Source: Spirochaetota bacterium
GTDB taxonomy: Bacteria > Spirochaetota > JAAYUW01 > JAOAHJ01
Direction of reading: 5' to 3'
NCBI GenBank assembly: GCA_026415295.1
Contig: JAOAHJ010000017.1
Location: forward strand, 1 to 64,000
DNA length: 64,000 nucleotides
Below the pieces are notes generated by a model that was not told where the DNA came from, made no database searches, and saw only the letters and a list, made by a program, of their open reading frames with translations. Below are positions 41,634 to 50,890 of the stretch, piece by piece; position 1 is the first letter of the stretch; every line of letters begins with the position of its first letter. The position numbers were made by a program, and so were the translations under genes.

Positions 41634-42329
41634 ATGAGAATAAAAAATACAAATGAAGATTTAGTATTAAATCTTGCCCAAGTGATTTTAAGTCAAATAG
41701 ATGAAGATTACACAAAAAGTCCAAAATTTCTTCTTGATGTTGTATGTTATGTTTTAAATAGGATCAAACCAAACTATATTGTTTCGTCAAGAGGTCTTGC
41801 ACATCTTGAAAAAGCTTATGAAGAGGATAAACAATTTATAGCTGATATTATCACTTTAATATATGAAGCTATAGAAAATGTTAGTTCCAGAAGAGATACT
41901 GATTTTGATGATAATACTGTTTCATGGGATATTAGTCTTACAATAACAAAAGATTTTTATTTTAACTTCCCACAAATAATAGGAAAAGTCTATGATTCTA
42001 ATTCATTTGATTTAATCTATGATGCAAAAATATCATTATTTGATGAAGATGGTAAACTTGTACAAATGGCAAATAACTTATGGCCAAACCCCTATTTAAT
42101 TTCAAAATCAACACCGGGAATTTTTACCTTCTGGCCAAAAAGCGTTATAGCTAAAAAAGAAGAAGAAAACAAAATAAAAAAGTTTACATTTAAAATTGTT
42201 TGTGAACACAAAGATTATCTCAAAGAAGAAAAAATCCTCTCTATAGAAAAAAAAAGTGAACAAACTATTTTAGATTATATAAGAAAAGGTGATATAATTG
42301 AAATAGAACCTTTATATCTAGTAAAATAG
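41634..42329 (+). CDS. ComFB-domain protein, possible cyclic-nucleotide receptor
   Basis: Residues about 1-90 fit the late-competence ComFB family (FLLDVVCYVLNRIKPNYIVSSRG). ComFB-type proteins in cyanobacteria have been reported to bind cyclic-di-GMP. The remaining ~140 residues have a beta-rich sequence (PQIIGKVYDSNSFDLIYDA) without a family I know. AAGAGG precedes the ATG. Neighbour to an HD-GYP phosphodiesterase, which supports a signalling role. Ligand binding here is inferred, not shown. Confidence 0.7.
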   Translation: MRIKNTNEDLVLNLAQVILSQIDEDYTKSPKFLLDVVCYVLNRIKPNYIVSSRGLAHLEKAYEEDKQFIADIITLIYEAIENVSSRRDTDFDDNTVSWDISLTITKDFYFNFPQIIGKVYDSNSFDLIYDAKISLFDEDGKLVQMANNLWPNPYLISKSTPGIFTFWPKSVIAKKEEENKIKKFTFKIVCEHKDYLKEEKILSIEKKSEQTILDYIRKGDIIEIEPLYLVK

Positions 42330-42369
42330 AAAATTTATTTAAAAAATTATATTAAAAAGAGGTGGAATT

Positions 42370-43008
42370 ATGAATATTGAAACTTTTATTAATAATATCA
42401 CCCATTTAGGTCATGCATCTATTAAAATTAAATATAATAATAAAGTTATCTATATTGATCCATTTAAGATATCTAATAATGAAGAGAAGGCTGATTATAT
42501 TTTTTCTACACATCCTCATTTCGATCATTACTCTGAGGAAGATATAAATAAATTAATTTATAAAAATACTGTATTAATTGTTGTTGAAGAATTAAAAAAT
42601 AAAGCAAATAAGTTAAATGCAAAAGAAGTTATATTTGTTAATCCAGGATTTAAGCAAAATCACGATTCTATTATATTTGAAACAGTTTATGCATATAATA
42701 TTAACAAAAATTTTCACCCAAAATCAAATAATTGGGTTGGTTATATTATTGAAATAGATGGAATAAAAATTTATCACGCAGGAGACACAGATTTTATTCC
42801 AGAAATGAAAAATTTAAAAACTGATATTGCTTTTTTACCTATTGGGGGCACATATACTATGAATTATAAAGAAGCAGCAGAAGCTGCTAACTCTTTTAAA
42901 CCTAAAATTGCAATTCCTATACACTTTGGCTCTATAATAGGAACAAAATCTGATGCCCAAAATTTTATAAGTTTACTTAATAAAGACATTAAAGGTATCA
43001 TATTATAA
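42370..43008 (+). CDS. MBL-fold metal-dependent hydrolase (UPF0173-like)
   Basis: Metallo-beta-lactamase fold. The metal motif is THPHFDHYS, followed by YHAGDTDFIPEM (Asp ligand) and IPIHFGSIIG (late His). The start NITHLGHASIKI is typical of the YtkL/UlaG-like small hydrolases. 212 residues is normal. GAGGTGG precedes the ATG. It follows the ComFB gene by 40 bases; the substrate is unknown. Confidence 0.88.
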   Translation: MNIETFINNITHLGHASIKIKYNNKVIYIDPFKISNNEEKADYIFSTHPHFDHYSEEDINKLIYKNTVLIVVEELKNKANKLNAKEVIFVNPGFKQNHDSIIFETVYAYNINKNFHPKSNNWVGYIIEIDGIKIYHAGDTDFIPEMKNLKTDIAFLPIGGTYTMNYKEAAEAANSFKPKIAIPIHFGSIIGTKSDAQNFISLLNKDIKGIIL

Positions 43009-43127
43009 TCAATATAAGCTTAGTAAATTAACAGATAAAAATTCATAATATAAACTACTTTATTTTCATAAATAATTTATAATAAAACCAAAAGAAAAGA
43101 TTATATTAAATGTAATTTGAGGATATT

Positions 43128-44432
43128 ATGTTATTTAATTTTACTAAGTTAAAAAAAGAAAAATTTTTATTTTTATCTTTTCTTTCCTATTTTACCTTTT
43201 TAATATTGCTCTCTTTTTTATTTTTCGAGAAAAATAATAACATCAAAATCACTTTTAATCCTTTAGATACATTAAAGGGTTTTTTTAATATCATTTCCTC
43301 ACCTTCAAGACTAATAGTTGATTATTTTTATATATCTTCTCCTAATTCAGCTATATTTAATGCTTCAATATTAGCAATTTTATCTCTTTTAATTATTTAT
43401 TTTAACAAAGTTAAAATAGCTGGACCATCTATAGCTGCCATTTTTACTGTTTTTGGATTTTCACTTTTTGGAAAAAACATTTTTAATGTTCTTCCTATAA
43501 TTATAGGAGTATATTTATCTGCAAAATTTGTAAGAAAAAATTTCAATGAGTATATATTAATTTCACTATTTGGAACAGCCATTTCACCTATTGTTTCAAC
43601 AATTGCATTCGAATCTAACCTAAGTCTATTTTATTCTATACCTATTTCAATCTTTGTTGGTATATTAGTAGGATTTTTTCTTCCACCAATTGGTGTTTAT
43701 CTTTTAAGAATGCATCAAGGTTATAATTTATATAATATTGGTTTTACATGTGGTTTTTTTGGTTTATTTATAGGTTCTATTTTAAAAAAATTAAATTTTA
43801 ATCAAAATTTATTTCTTTTCTGGTTTCCTAAGAATTCTTACATTTCGATTTTCTTAATCATTTTTACTTTTATATTCTTTATATTTCTTACCCTTATTAA
43901 TATAAATAAATTTTCTAGTTTAATTAAATCTTTTATAAATTTGCAAAAAGAATCTGGGAGATTACCTTCTGATTTTATTACTACAAACAGTAATGATGCA
44001 GTATTTTTAAATGTTTCAATTTTAATTTTAGTATTTTTCTTAATATGCATTTTTTTTAAAATCCCTTTAAATGGACCTGTATTAGGTGGAATTTTCACTA
44101 TAATTGGTTTTGCTACTTTTGGAAAAAATCTTTATAATACTATATTTATAGTATTGGGGGTTATTTTATCTATAATGTTTTTTAGAAAAGAACTTAATTC
44201 TCCAGTACCAGCTCTTGCTATACTATTTTGTACTTCCCTAGCTCCATTTACAGGGGGCTTTGGGCCTATAATTGGAATAATAGCTGGTTTTTTGCATTTT
44301 ATAATTGTTAATTTTACAGCAAGTTGGGCTATGGGCATAAATCTTTATAATAATGGTTTTTCTGCTGGAATAGTTTCTATTCTTTTACTTTCTATTATAG
44401 ATTGGATATTTAATTATAGAATAAAAAAATAA
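43128..44432 (+). CDS. DUF1576-like membrane protein with internal duplication
   Basis: Integral membrane protein of 434 residues with 11-13 hydrophobic helices. Two halves repeat: the first has GPSIAAIFTVFGFSLFGK followed by IIIGVYLSAKFVRK, the second GPVLGGIFTIIGFATFGK followed by IVLGVILSIMFFRK; GYNLYNIGFTCG and GINLYNNGFSAG repeat likewise. This pattern suits the DUF1576 family, assigned from memory. An inverted-repeat transporter fold is possible. GAGGA precedes the ATG. Confidence 0.7.
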   Translation: MLFNFTKLKKEKFLFLSFLSYFTFLILLSFLFFEKNNNIKITFNPLDTLKGFFNIISSPSRLIVDYFYISSPNSAIFNASILAILSLLIIYFNKVKIAGPSIAAIFTVFGFSLFGKNIFNVLPIIIGVYLSAKFVRKNFNEYILISLFGTAISPIVSTIAFESNLSLFYSIPISIFVGILVGFFLPPIGVYLLRMHQGYNLYNIGFTCGFFGLFIGSILKKLNFNQNLFLFWFPKNSYISIFLIIFTFIFFIFLTLININKFSSLIKSFINLQKESGRLPSDFITTNSNDAVFLNVSILILVFFLICIFFKIPLNGPVLGGIFTIIGFATFGKNLYNTIFIVLGVILSIMFFRKELNSPVPALAILFCTSLAPFTGGFGPIIGIIAGFLHFIIVNFTASWAMGINLYNNGFSAGIVSILLLSIIDWIFNYRIKK

Positions 44433-44446
44433 AAAAAGGATAAAAT

Positions 44447-44824
44447 ATGAAAAACCAAGAGTTAATTTCTCAAATAGTTTCAGAAATTTTACATTTTCTA
44501 TTATCCTTTGATCCAAAAAACATTGTTATTTCAGTACATCAGGAGAAAGATGGTGTTCATATTTGTATAATTGATGATCTTAAAAGATCAAAAGAAGAAA
44601 TAGAAAAAATTAAAAACTCGTTATATGCAGAATATAGGCCTGAAGTTGCTGGATACTATGGTAATCTCATTGGCTATGACCTACTTGGTAAAACTAATTT
44701 ATCTTTATTAGGGTGGGATGTAAAATATATCAACTTTGAAGATACTAAAAAAGATGGAATAAAAATTGATATATGGATTGGAAGTTCTGAATTTGATCCA
44801 AAAAAATTTACAATACCAATATAA
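44447..44824 (+). CDS. Small soluble protein, unknown function
   Basis: A 125-residue protein, 14 bases after the DUF1576-like gene with AAGGA before its ATG, so almost surely in the same operon. The N-terminal helix (SQIVSEILHFLLSF) is followed by a beta-rich domain (VHICIIDDL, LSLLGWDVKYI). I do not recognise a family. It could be the cytoplasmic partner of the membrane protein. Confidence 0.65.
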   Translation: MKNQELISQIVSEILHFLLSFDPKNIVISVHQEKDGVHICIIDDLKRSKEEIEKIKNSLYAEYRPEVAGYYGNLIGYDLLGKTNLSLLGWDVKYINFEDTKKDGIKIDIWIGSSEFDPKKFTIPI

Positions 44825-44931
44825 TTCTTTTGAAAAAAAAGAAACAGCAAATTTATTTTAGATTATAAATTTTTTATATTATATTAAAAAATATATTAAA
44901 TTAATACAAATTGAGTAAATCAATTTTAATT

Positions 44932-46935
44932 CTAAAAACTTTTATTTATTAATTCTTCAAGCATATCATCATCTGCTATTTCTGGAATAGTTATATGTCC
45001 CTTATCTTTATTTTCTTCATTCCATTCCTTTGAAACCTCTAGAGCATGCTCGTTTCTGGCCCATGATCTTCTAGCTATTCCTCCCATAACATCCCATTCT
45101 AAAGCAGATTTTATAATCGAATCTGTTAATTCTGATCCATCAAGCAATAAACCAAAACCGCCATTAAAACTTTTCCCAATACCGACTCCCCCTCCATTTG
45201 ATAAAACAACAAGAGTCATACCTCTTGCAGCATTTCCTGCAAATGTATGAACAGACATTTCAGCCATAATATTTGAACCATCTTTAATATTTGCAGTTTC
45301 TCTAAATGGTGAATCTGTACCTGAAACATCATGATGGTCTCTACCAAGCATAATAGGACCTACTTCACCTTTTCTAACCATATCATTAAACTTTAATGCA
45401 ATTGACACTCTTTGTTTACAATCTGCATAAAGAATTCTTGCTTTTGTTCCAACAACAAGTTTATTATGCTTTGCATTTTTTACCCACTCAAAATTATCTC
45501 TATCTTGAGCTCTTCTTTTTGGATTAATTAAGCTCATTGCTGCTTTATCTGTTTTATCTAAATCTTCATCTTTCCCAGACAAACATATCCATCTGAAAGG
45601 ACCATATCCATAATCAAAACATAAAGGCCCCATTATATCTTCAACATAAGAAGGATAAATAAATCCATCTGAAGTATCTTCTCCATTTTTAGTTATCTCT
45701 TTTACACCAGCATCATAAACAGCTTTTAAAAAAGAGTTTCCATAATCCCAAAATTTTGTTCCCCTTTCACTCATTATTTTTATAAGTCTTATCTGTTCTT
45801 TTAATGATTCATTCACATATTTTCTAAATTTTTCAGGATCCTCTTTAATTAGCTTTCTCCCCTCTTCAAATGTTACTTGAAAAGGGGTATAACCACCTTC
45901 ATATACAGCATGGCATGAAGTTTGATCTGAAGCAAGATCAACCTCTATATTATTTTGAACTACATATCTCCATAAATTAACTACATTTCCATAATATGCA
46001 ATTGATAAAGGTTTTTTTTCTTTCTTTGATTTTAAAGCTAGCTTAAATATTTCATCAAGATTATCTGACACTAAATCAACCCACCCTTGTTTATATCTTG
46101 TGTCTATTCTTGATTTATCAACCTCTGCTATAATAGAAACTGCTCCTGCAATATTTCCTGCTTTAGGCTGAGCTCCAGACATCCCTCCCAAACCTGAAGA
46201 TATATATAAAAGTCCAGATGCATCACCATCTTGAGGAACATTTTTATAAAGTCTTGCTGCATTAAGAATAGTTATATAAGTTCCATGAACAATACCTTGA
46301 GGCCCAATATACATCCAGCCCCCTGCTGTCATCTGACCATAGTTTGCAACTCCAAGAGCAGCAGCCATAGCAAAATCTTTTGGATTATCAAACATACCTA
46401 TCATTAAACCATTTGTAGATATAACTCGTGGAGCATCCTTTTTTGTCTTAAAAAGACCTACCGGATGTCCTGAAGATACAACTAAAGTTTGATCATCATT
46501 CATAAGTTCAAGATACATTTTTATAAGCCTATATTGCATCCAGTTTTGCATAACCTGACCTGATTCTCCATAAGTTACCAGTTCATATGGATAAAGAGCA
46601 ATATCAAAATCAAGGTTATTATCAATCATTACCTGAAGTGCTTTACCAGCTAAACAGTGCCCTTTATATTCATCTATCGGTTTTGCTTTAATATTCCCAG
46701 CAGGTCTATACCTATAACCATAAATTCTACCATATGTTTTAAGTTCTTCTAAAAATTCTGGAGCTAATATTTTATGTAAATGTTTTGGAATATAACGTAG
46801 CGCATTTTTTAGAGCTAACTTTGTTTTTTCTTTATTTAGAAAGAAACCTCTAGAAGGTGCTCTTCTTATTCCTTCTATAAAAGGAGGGTAATCTGGTAAT
46901 TCATCAGGTAATTTAATGTTAAAATAATCAGACAT
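44932..46935 (-). CDS. hutU: Urocanate hydratase
   Basis: NAD-dependent enzyme converting urocanate to imidazolone propionate in histidine breakdown. The large conserved core is present (VVSSGHPVGLF, TAGGWMYIGPQGIVHGTY, SGLGGMSGAQPKA, GRDHHDVSGTDSPFRETA, NGGGVGIGKSFNGG). With 667 residues it belongs to the longer type found in anaerobes and Bacteroidetes-like groups. AGGAGAG precedes the ATG. No other hut gene is in the window; it lies downstream of the 2-oxoacid oxidoreductase genes, which could oxidise the 2-oxoglutarate formed from its pathway. Confidence 0.95.
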   Translation of the reverse strand: MSDYFNIKLPDELPDYPPFIEGIRRAPSRGFFLNKEKTKLALKNALRYIPKHLHKILAPEFLEELKTYGRIYGYRYRPAGNIKAKPIDEYKGHCLAGKALQVMIDNNLDFDIALYPYELVTYGESGQVMQNWMQYRLIKMYLELMNDDQTLVVSSGHPVGLFKTKKDAPRVISTNGLMIGMFDNPKDFAMAAALGVANYGQMTAGGWMYIGPQGIVHGTYITILNAARLYKNVPQDGDASGLLYISSGLGGMSGAQPKAGNIAGAVSIIAEVDKSRIDTRYKQGWVDLVSDNLDEIFKLALKSKKEKKPLSIAYYGNVVNLWRYVVQNNIEVDLASDQTSCHAVYEGGYTPFQVTFEEGRKLIKEDPEKFRKYVNESLKEQIRLIKIMSERGTKFWDYGNSFLKAVYDAGVKEITKNGEDTSDGFIYPSYVEDIMGPLCFDYGYGPFRWICLSGKDEDLDKTDKAAMSLINPKRRAQDRDNFEWVKNAKHNKLVVGTKARILYADCKQRVSIALKFNDMVRKGEVGPIMLGRDHHDVSGTDSPFRETANIKDGSNIMAEMSVHTFAGNAARGMTLVVLSNGGGVGIGKSFNGGFGLLLDGSELTDSIIKSALEWDVMGGIARRSWARNEHALEVSKEWNEENKDKGHITIPEIADDDMLEELINKSF

Positions 46936-46992
46936 AATCTCTCCTAAAACAATTATAAAAAAATAAAATAGATAAATTAAAATCTTTATTTT

Positions 46993-47535
46993 TTATTGAT
47001 TTTTTACACTTCTCATTCCTTCTTCAATAGCTTTGATATTAATTTCCAATAAGTTTGATTTTTTACCTGCAAAGTTTTCTTTTATTACATTTATAAAAAC
47101 ATCTAAGTTAACTAATTTAGTCTTTTCTATTATAGCTCCAGCCATTACCATGTTAGCTATTTTTAAGTTACCTAAATTGGATGCTATTTCATTAGCAGGA
47201 ACTCTATATACTTTTATATCTTTTCTTGATGGTTCTATATCAATAATAGAAGAATTCATAAAAAGTATACCATCTTTAACTAAAGTTTTTTCAAATTTCT
47301 CAAGAGATGGTCTATTCATAGCTACTACAATAGTACTATCTATAATTATTGGAGAACCTATTTGATCGTCAGAAATGATTACATTTGCATTAGCAGTTCC
47401 ACCCCTCATTTCAGGGCCATATGAAGGTAACCATGAAACATTTCTTCCTTCCTCCATAGCTGCTTCAGCTAAAAGCTTACCCAATAGTAATATCCCCTGT
47501 CCTCCAAATCCAGCTAAAATAATCTCTTCGTGCAT
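46993..47535 (-). CDS. 2-oxoacid:ferredoxin oxidoreductase gamma subunit
   Basis: Small catalytic-domain subunit of the TPP-dependent 2-oxoacid oxidoreductases. Core is ILAGFGGQGILLLGKLLA and the conserved SYGPEMRGGTANANVIIS. I took the ATG at 47535 because GAAGGAGG lies before it; the open frame extends 14 codons upstream into the beta-subunit gene without a ribosome site. 180 residues is the usual size. Last oxidoreductase gene before hutU. Confidence 0.94.
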   Translation of the reverse strand: MHEEIILAGFGGQGILLLGKLLAEAAMEEGRNVSWLPSYGPEMRGGTANANVIISDDQIGSPIIIDSTIVVAMNRPSLEKFEKTLVKDGILFMNSSIIDIEPSRKDIKVYRVPANEIASNLGNLKIANMVMAGAIIEKTKLVNLDVFINVIKENFAGKKSNLLEINIKAIEEGMRSVKNQ

Positions 47536-47536
47536 A

Positions 47537-48295
47537 TTAATTACCTCCTTCTTTATAAGGATCTCTATAATTTCCAAGTGGATAATATGGAATCATATTT
47601 TCTTTTAACCATCTTATAGATTCAACAGGTGTTAACCCCCAGTTAGTAGGACATGTAGATAAAAATTCTACCATAGCAAAACCTTTACCATCTATTTGAG
47701 TCTGAAAAGCTTTAAGTAAAGCTTTCTTTGCTTTTCTTATATTTGGAACATCATGGACAGATACTCTTTCTATAAAAACAGCACCTGGTATTTGAGCTAA
47801 CATTTCTGAAACTTTAAGAGGCATTCCACAATGATTTGGGTCTCTCCCATAAGGAGAAGTAGTAGTTTTTTGCCCTGGTAAAGTAGTTGGTGCCATCTGA
47901 CCTCCAGTCATACCATATATAGCATTATTAACAAAAATTACAGTTATTTTCTCTCCTCTATGTGCTGCATGAACTATATCTCCGGTTCCTATGGATGCTA
48001 GATCTCCATCCCCCTGATATGTAAAAACTACGGAATCAGGCCCTAAAGCTCTCTTAATTCCAGTAGCAACTGCTGGTGCTCTACCATGGGCAGCTTCATG
48101 CATATCACAATTAAAATAATTATAAGCAAAAACAGCACAACCTACAGGTGCTACTCCTACTGCTTTATCAAGAACATTAAGCTCAACAAGACACTCCCCA
48201 ACCAATTTATGAATTACACCATGTAAACAACCAGGGCAATAATGAAGTCTAGCATCTGTCAAACCGTTTGTTTTTTTATACACTATCTTCCCCAT
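47537..48295 (-). CDS. 2-oxoacid:ferredoxin oxidoreductase beta (TPP-binding) subunit
   Basis: Binds thiamine diphosphate and passes electrons to ferredoxin. The TPP motif is the GDGDLASIGTGD region ending in VNNAIYGMTGGQ; cluster cysteines include HYCPGCLHG near the start. 252 residues is normal. AAGGAGA precedes the ATG. Its stop is one base from the gamma-subunit start. Confidence 0.95.
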   Translation of the reverse strand: MGKIVYKKTNGLTDARLHYCPGCLHGVIHKLVGECLVELNVLDKAVGVAPVGCAVFAYNYFNCDMHEAAHGRAPAVATGIKRALGPDSVVFTYQGDGDLASIGTGDIVHAAHRGEKITVIFVNNAIYGMTGGQMAPTTLPGQKTTTSPYGRDPNHCGMPLKVSEMLAQIPGAVFIERVSVHDVPNIRKAKKALLKAFQTQIDGKGFAMVEFLSTCPTNWGLTPVESIRWLKENMIPYYPLGNYRDPYKEGGN

Positions 48296-48483
48296 CTATG
48301 TCTCCTTATTATTATACTAAATTTTAATTAATTTTATTTCAGTAATCTTTTTTATAATTACATATAAAAATTATTTAATAATATTTATAAAAAATATTAA
48401 TTAATAACTTTTCTTTTAACAAGAAAAAATTGCACTAAAATTAAAAATAACATCTTAGATTTATTTTATTAAAAATTTTTAAT

Positions 48484-49551
48484 TTATATAATTTTTAATT
48501 CTTTAATAAAATCGAAAACCTCTTTAGGTTCAGGAATCATACCACCTGGTCTTCCATAAAAATAAACAGGTTTTAAGCCTTTTACAGATAATTCAACATC
48601 TTCAACCATCTGGCCTAAACTCATTTCAACAGAAATAAAAACTTTTGAAATATTGTTTTTAGCAATTTCATAAATAGGTTTCTTTGGAAATGGCCAAAGA
48701 GTAATAGGTCTTATCATACCAACTTTTACACCATCTTTCCTGTATTTATTTACTACATTTCTTACTACTCTTGACATTGTCCCATAAGAAACAAATACAA
48801 TCTCAGCATCATCAGCTAAATAGTTTTCATATCTAACTTCGTTTTTTTCAATTTCATCATATTTTTTTTTCAATCTTAAATTTAACTCTTCAAGTCTCTC
48901 TGGTTCAATTGCTAAAGAATTTATAATTCTTCTTCTTCCCCCAGAATTTCTTGTCCCAGTAGTTGCCCAATCCTTTGGAGGAAGATTTAATTTAGGTCTT
49001 TCTTTAAATTCAACTGGCTCCATCATCTGCCCTATCATACCATCACCAAGAATTAATACTGGGTTTCTATATTTATCTGCAAGATCAAATGCATCTTGCA
49101 TAAGATCAACTGCTTCTTGTACTGAAGCAGGTCCAAAAACTATTATCTTAAAGTCCCCATGAGCCATACCTTTAGTTGATTGAAAATAATCGGATTGAGC
49201 TGGAGCTATATTTCCAAGACCTGGGCCACCTCTTGATATATTTACAATAACACATGGTAATTCTGCTCCAGCAATATATGAAATACCTTCCCCTTTTAAA
49301 GCAATTCCTGGTGAAGATGAAGAAGTCATGACTCTAGCACCAGAACCTGCTGCACCATAAACCATATTAATAGCTGCAAATTCTGCTTCTGCCTGTAAAA
49401 AAACTCCACCAGCTTTTGGTAATTCTCTTGACATATATTCAGGTATTTCATTTTGTGGAGTTATAGGATAACCAAAAAAAAGTTTACAACCAGCTCTAAT
49501 AGCTGCTTCTGAAATAGCTTCATTCCCTTTCATTAATATTTTTTTCCCCAT
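48484..49551 (-). CDS. vorB: 2-oxoacid:ferredoxin oxidoreductase alpha subunit (VorB/KorA type)
   Basis: Core subunit that binds the substrate and pyrimidine side of TPP. GNEAISEAAIRAGCKLFFGYPITPQNEI, shown here in part as GCKLFFGYPITPQ, is the diagnostic start; EAEFAAINMVYGAAGSGARV and TSSSSPGIALK are the domain core. 355 residues fits subunits oxidising 2-oxoisovalerate or 2-oxoglutarate; which of the two cannot be settled from sequence. TGGAGG precedes the ATG. A 188-base AT-rich gap separates it from the beta subunit, unusual within such an operon. Confidence 0.92.
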   Translation of the reverse strand: MGKKILMKGNEAISEAAIRAGCKLFFGYPITPQNEIPEYMSRELPKAGGVFLQAEAEFAAINMVYGAAGSGARVMTSSSSPGIALKGEGISYIAGAELPCVIVNISRGGPGLGNIAPAQSDYFQSTKGMAHGDFKIIVFGPASVQEAVDLMQDAFDLADKYRNPVLILGDGMIGQMMEPVEFKERPKLNLPPKDWATTGTRNSGGRRRIINSLAIEPERLEELNLRLKKKYDEIEKNEVRYENYLADDAEIVFVSYGTMSRVVRNVVNKYRKDGVKVGMIRPITLWPFPKKPIYEIAKNNISKVFISVEMSLGQMVEDVELSVKGLKPVYFYGRPGGMIPEPKEVFDFIKELKII

Positions 49552-49581
49552 ATTTCCTCCATTGTTACTCTAGTACATTTA

Positions 49582-49803
49582 CTAATCAAGTTCTTCAACT
49601 GTTATAACTGAATCTGGACACATTATAGCACATGAACCACATGCTATACACTTATCCATATCATTAATTGCTGCAGGATGATATCCAGATTTGTTTAGTT
49701 TATTTTTATCAAGCAAGATTATCTTAACAGGACATACACCTATGCAAAGTTCACAACCTTTACATAAATCAATATCAAAAGTAACTTTACCTTTTTTTGG
49801 CAT
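49582..49803 (-). CDS. 2-oxoacid:ferredoxin oxidoreductase delta subunit, 2x[4Fe-4S]
   Basis: A 73-residue ferredoxin-like subunit. Two complete motifs are seen: CKGCELCIGVCP and CIACGSCAIMCP. It carries electrons from the TPP site toward free ferredoxin. TGGAGG precedes the ATG, and its stop is 30 bases before the alpha-subunit start. Confidence 0.95.
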   Translation of the reverse strand: MPKKGKVTFDIDLCKGCELCIGVCPVKIILLDKNKLNKSGYHPAAINDMDKCIACGSCAIMCPDSVITVEELD

Positions 49804-49908
49804 TAAAAACCTCCAAAAATATTTTTATTATTGTTTTTTAATTATTTATTTTACTATTTTTTATATTAATAATTTTATATTTTTATTTACTTTGGGATAT
49901 AACTAATT

Positions 49909-50625
49909 TTATAATTTTTGCTCATCAAGCCATGTTGGTCTTAATTTAATATTAAGTTTAAATATTTCTCCTTTAATATTCCTTTTTACATTCTCCTCCC
50001 CTTCTTTTTCTAAAAGAAAATCTGGAACTACATTAAAAGCAAAAGGTATATTTGTTTTCTCTGAGAATTCTAAAGCAAGTTGATTCCCCTTTTTGATATC
50101 TTCAATACTTGTTTCATAAAGAAGGTGAGTTGAGTTTATAAGATAGTTAAATTTCAATCTCGTTGCACTTTCAATTTTAGAATAAAACTCATATAAACCA
50201 TCAAAATCCATTGTAAATGGTCTATTAGCATTAACAAGATAAAAGAAATCGTAGGGAACATTTGATAAATAATTATAGAAAAAACTTAAAACTTTTCCTC
50301 CTGCAGCGTCACCACCTAAATCAAAAATAACTTCCGTATCATCCATATCAAAAACAGAAAATATTTCAGGTGGTAATGCTGGAACATCTGCAAGCGTTAA
50401 TTTCTTTGAAGGCCCAAAAACTCTAATTCCTCTTTCTTCAAGCTTATCAGATATTCCTCTAGATGTAAAATAAGGGTTAACGACATCAAGGTCAACTATA
50501 GCAACTTTACAACCATTATTAATCAAACTAAATGCCCAGTTTACAGCAAGCTCACTTTTCCCACAACCATAATGACCAGAAATAATTTTTATTCTCTTAA
50601 AATTTTTAATAAAATCTATATTCAA
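49909..50625 (-). CDS. MinD/CobQ-type P-loop ATPase beside the oxidoreductase operon
   Basis: Soluble nucleotide-binding protein with a Walker-A-like GHYGCGKSE, VDLDVVNPYF (deviant switch I) and FDLGGDAAGG (Walker B region). Similar ATPases often sit beside 2-oxoacid:ferredoxin oxidoreductase genes in anaerobes; a role in assembly or cofactor insertion is a guess. The start is TTG, as no ATG is available, and no ribosome site is visible. A 13-base inverted repeat lies at both ends of the gene. First gene of the leftward operon. Confidence 0.8.
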   Translation of the reverse strand: MNIDFIKNFKRIKIISGHYGCGKSELAVNWAFSLINNGCKVAIVDLDVVNPYFTSRGISDKLEERGIRVFGPSKKLTLADVPALPPEIFSVFDMDDTEVIFDLGGDAAGGKVLSFFYNYLSNVPYDFFYLVNANRPFTMDFDGLYEFYSKIESATRLKFNYLINSTHLLYETSIEDIKKGNQLALEFSEKTNIPFAFNVVPDFLLEKEGEENVKRNIKGEIFKLNIKLRPTWLDEQKL

Positions 50626-50890
50626 GAGTTATATCCCAATTGTTAACTTTTGCTTAATTTTATTTAAAACAAATTTTTTGTCAAACTTTTAATTAATAAT
50701 AAAAAAACATAAATCTTTTTGTAACAAAAAGAAGCTAAAAAGATAGATACTTAAAAACAAAAAAAATACTTAATATGGTATATTAATATGGTAAAAGACT
50801 TAATATAATGTTTAAATTAAAACAAATAAAATGATAGATAAAAAAATTAAAATAAAAGTTAATAAAATTTAATCTTACTTAATGACTAAA

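Noticed and set aside
50716-50732. Short inverted repeat CTTTTTG-TAA-CAAAAAG after the GGDEF gene
   Set aside because: Could be a weak terminator, but the stem is AT-rich and short, and similar ones arise often here.
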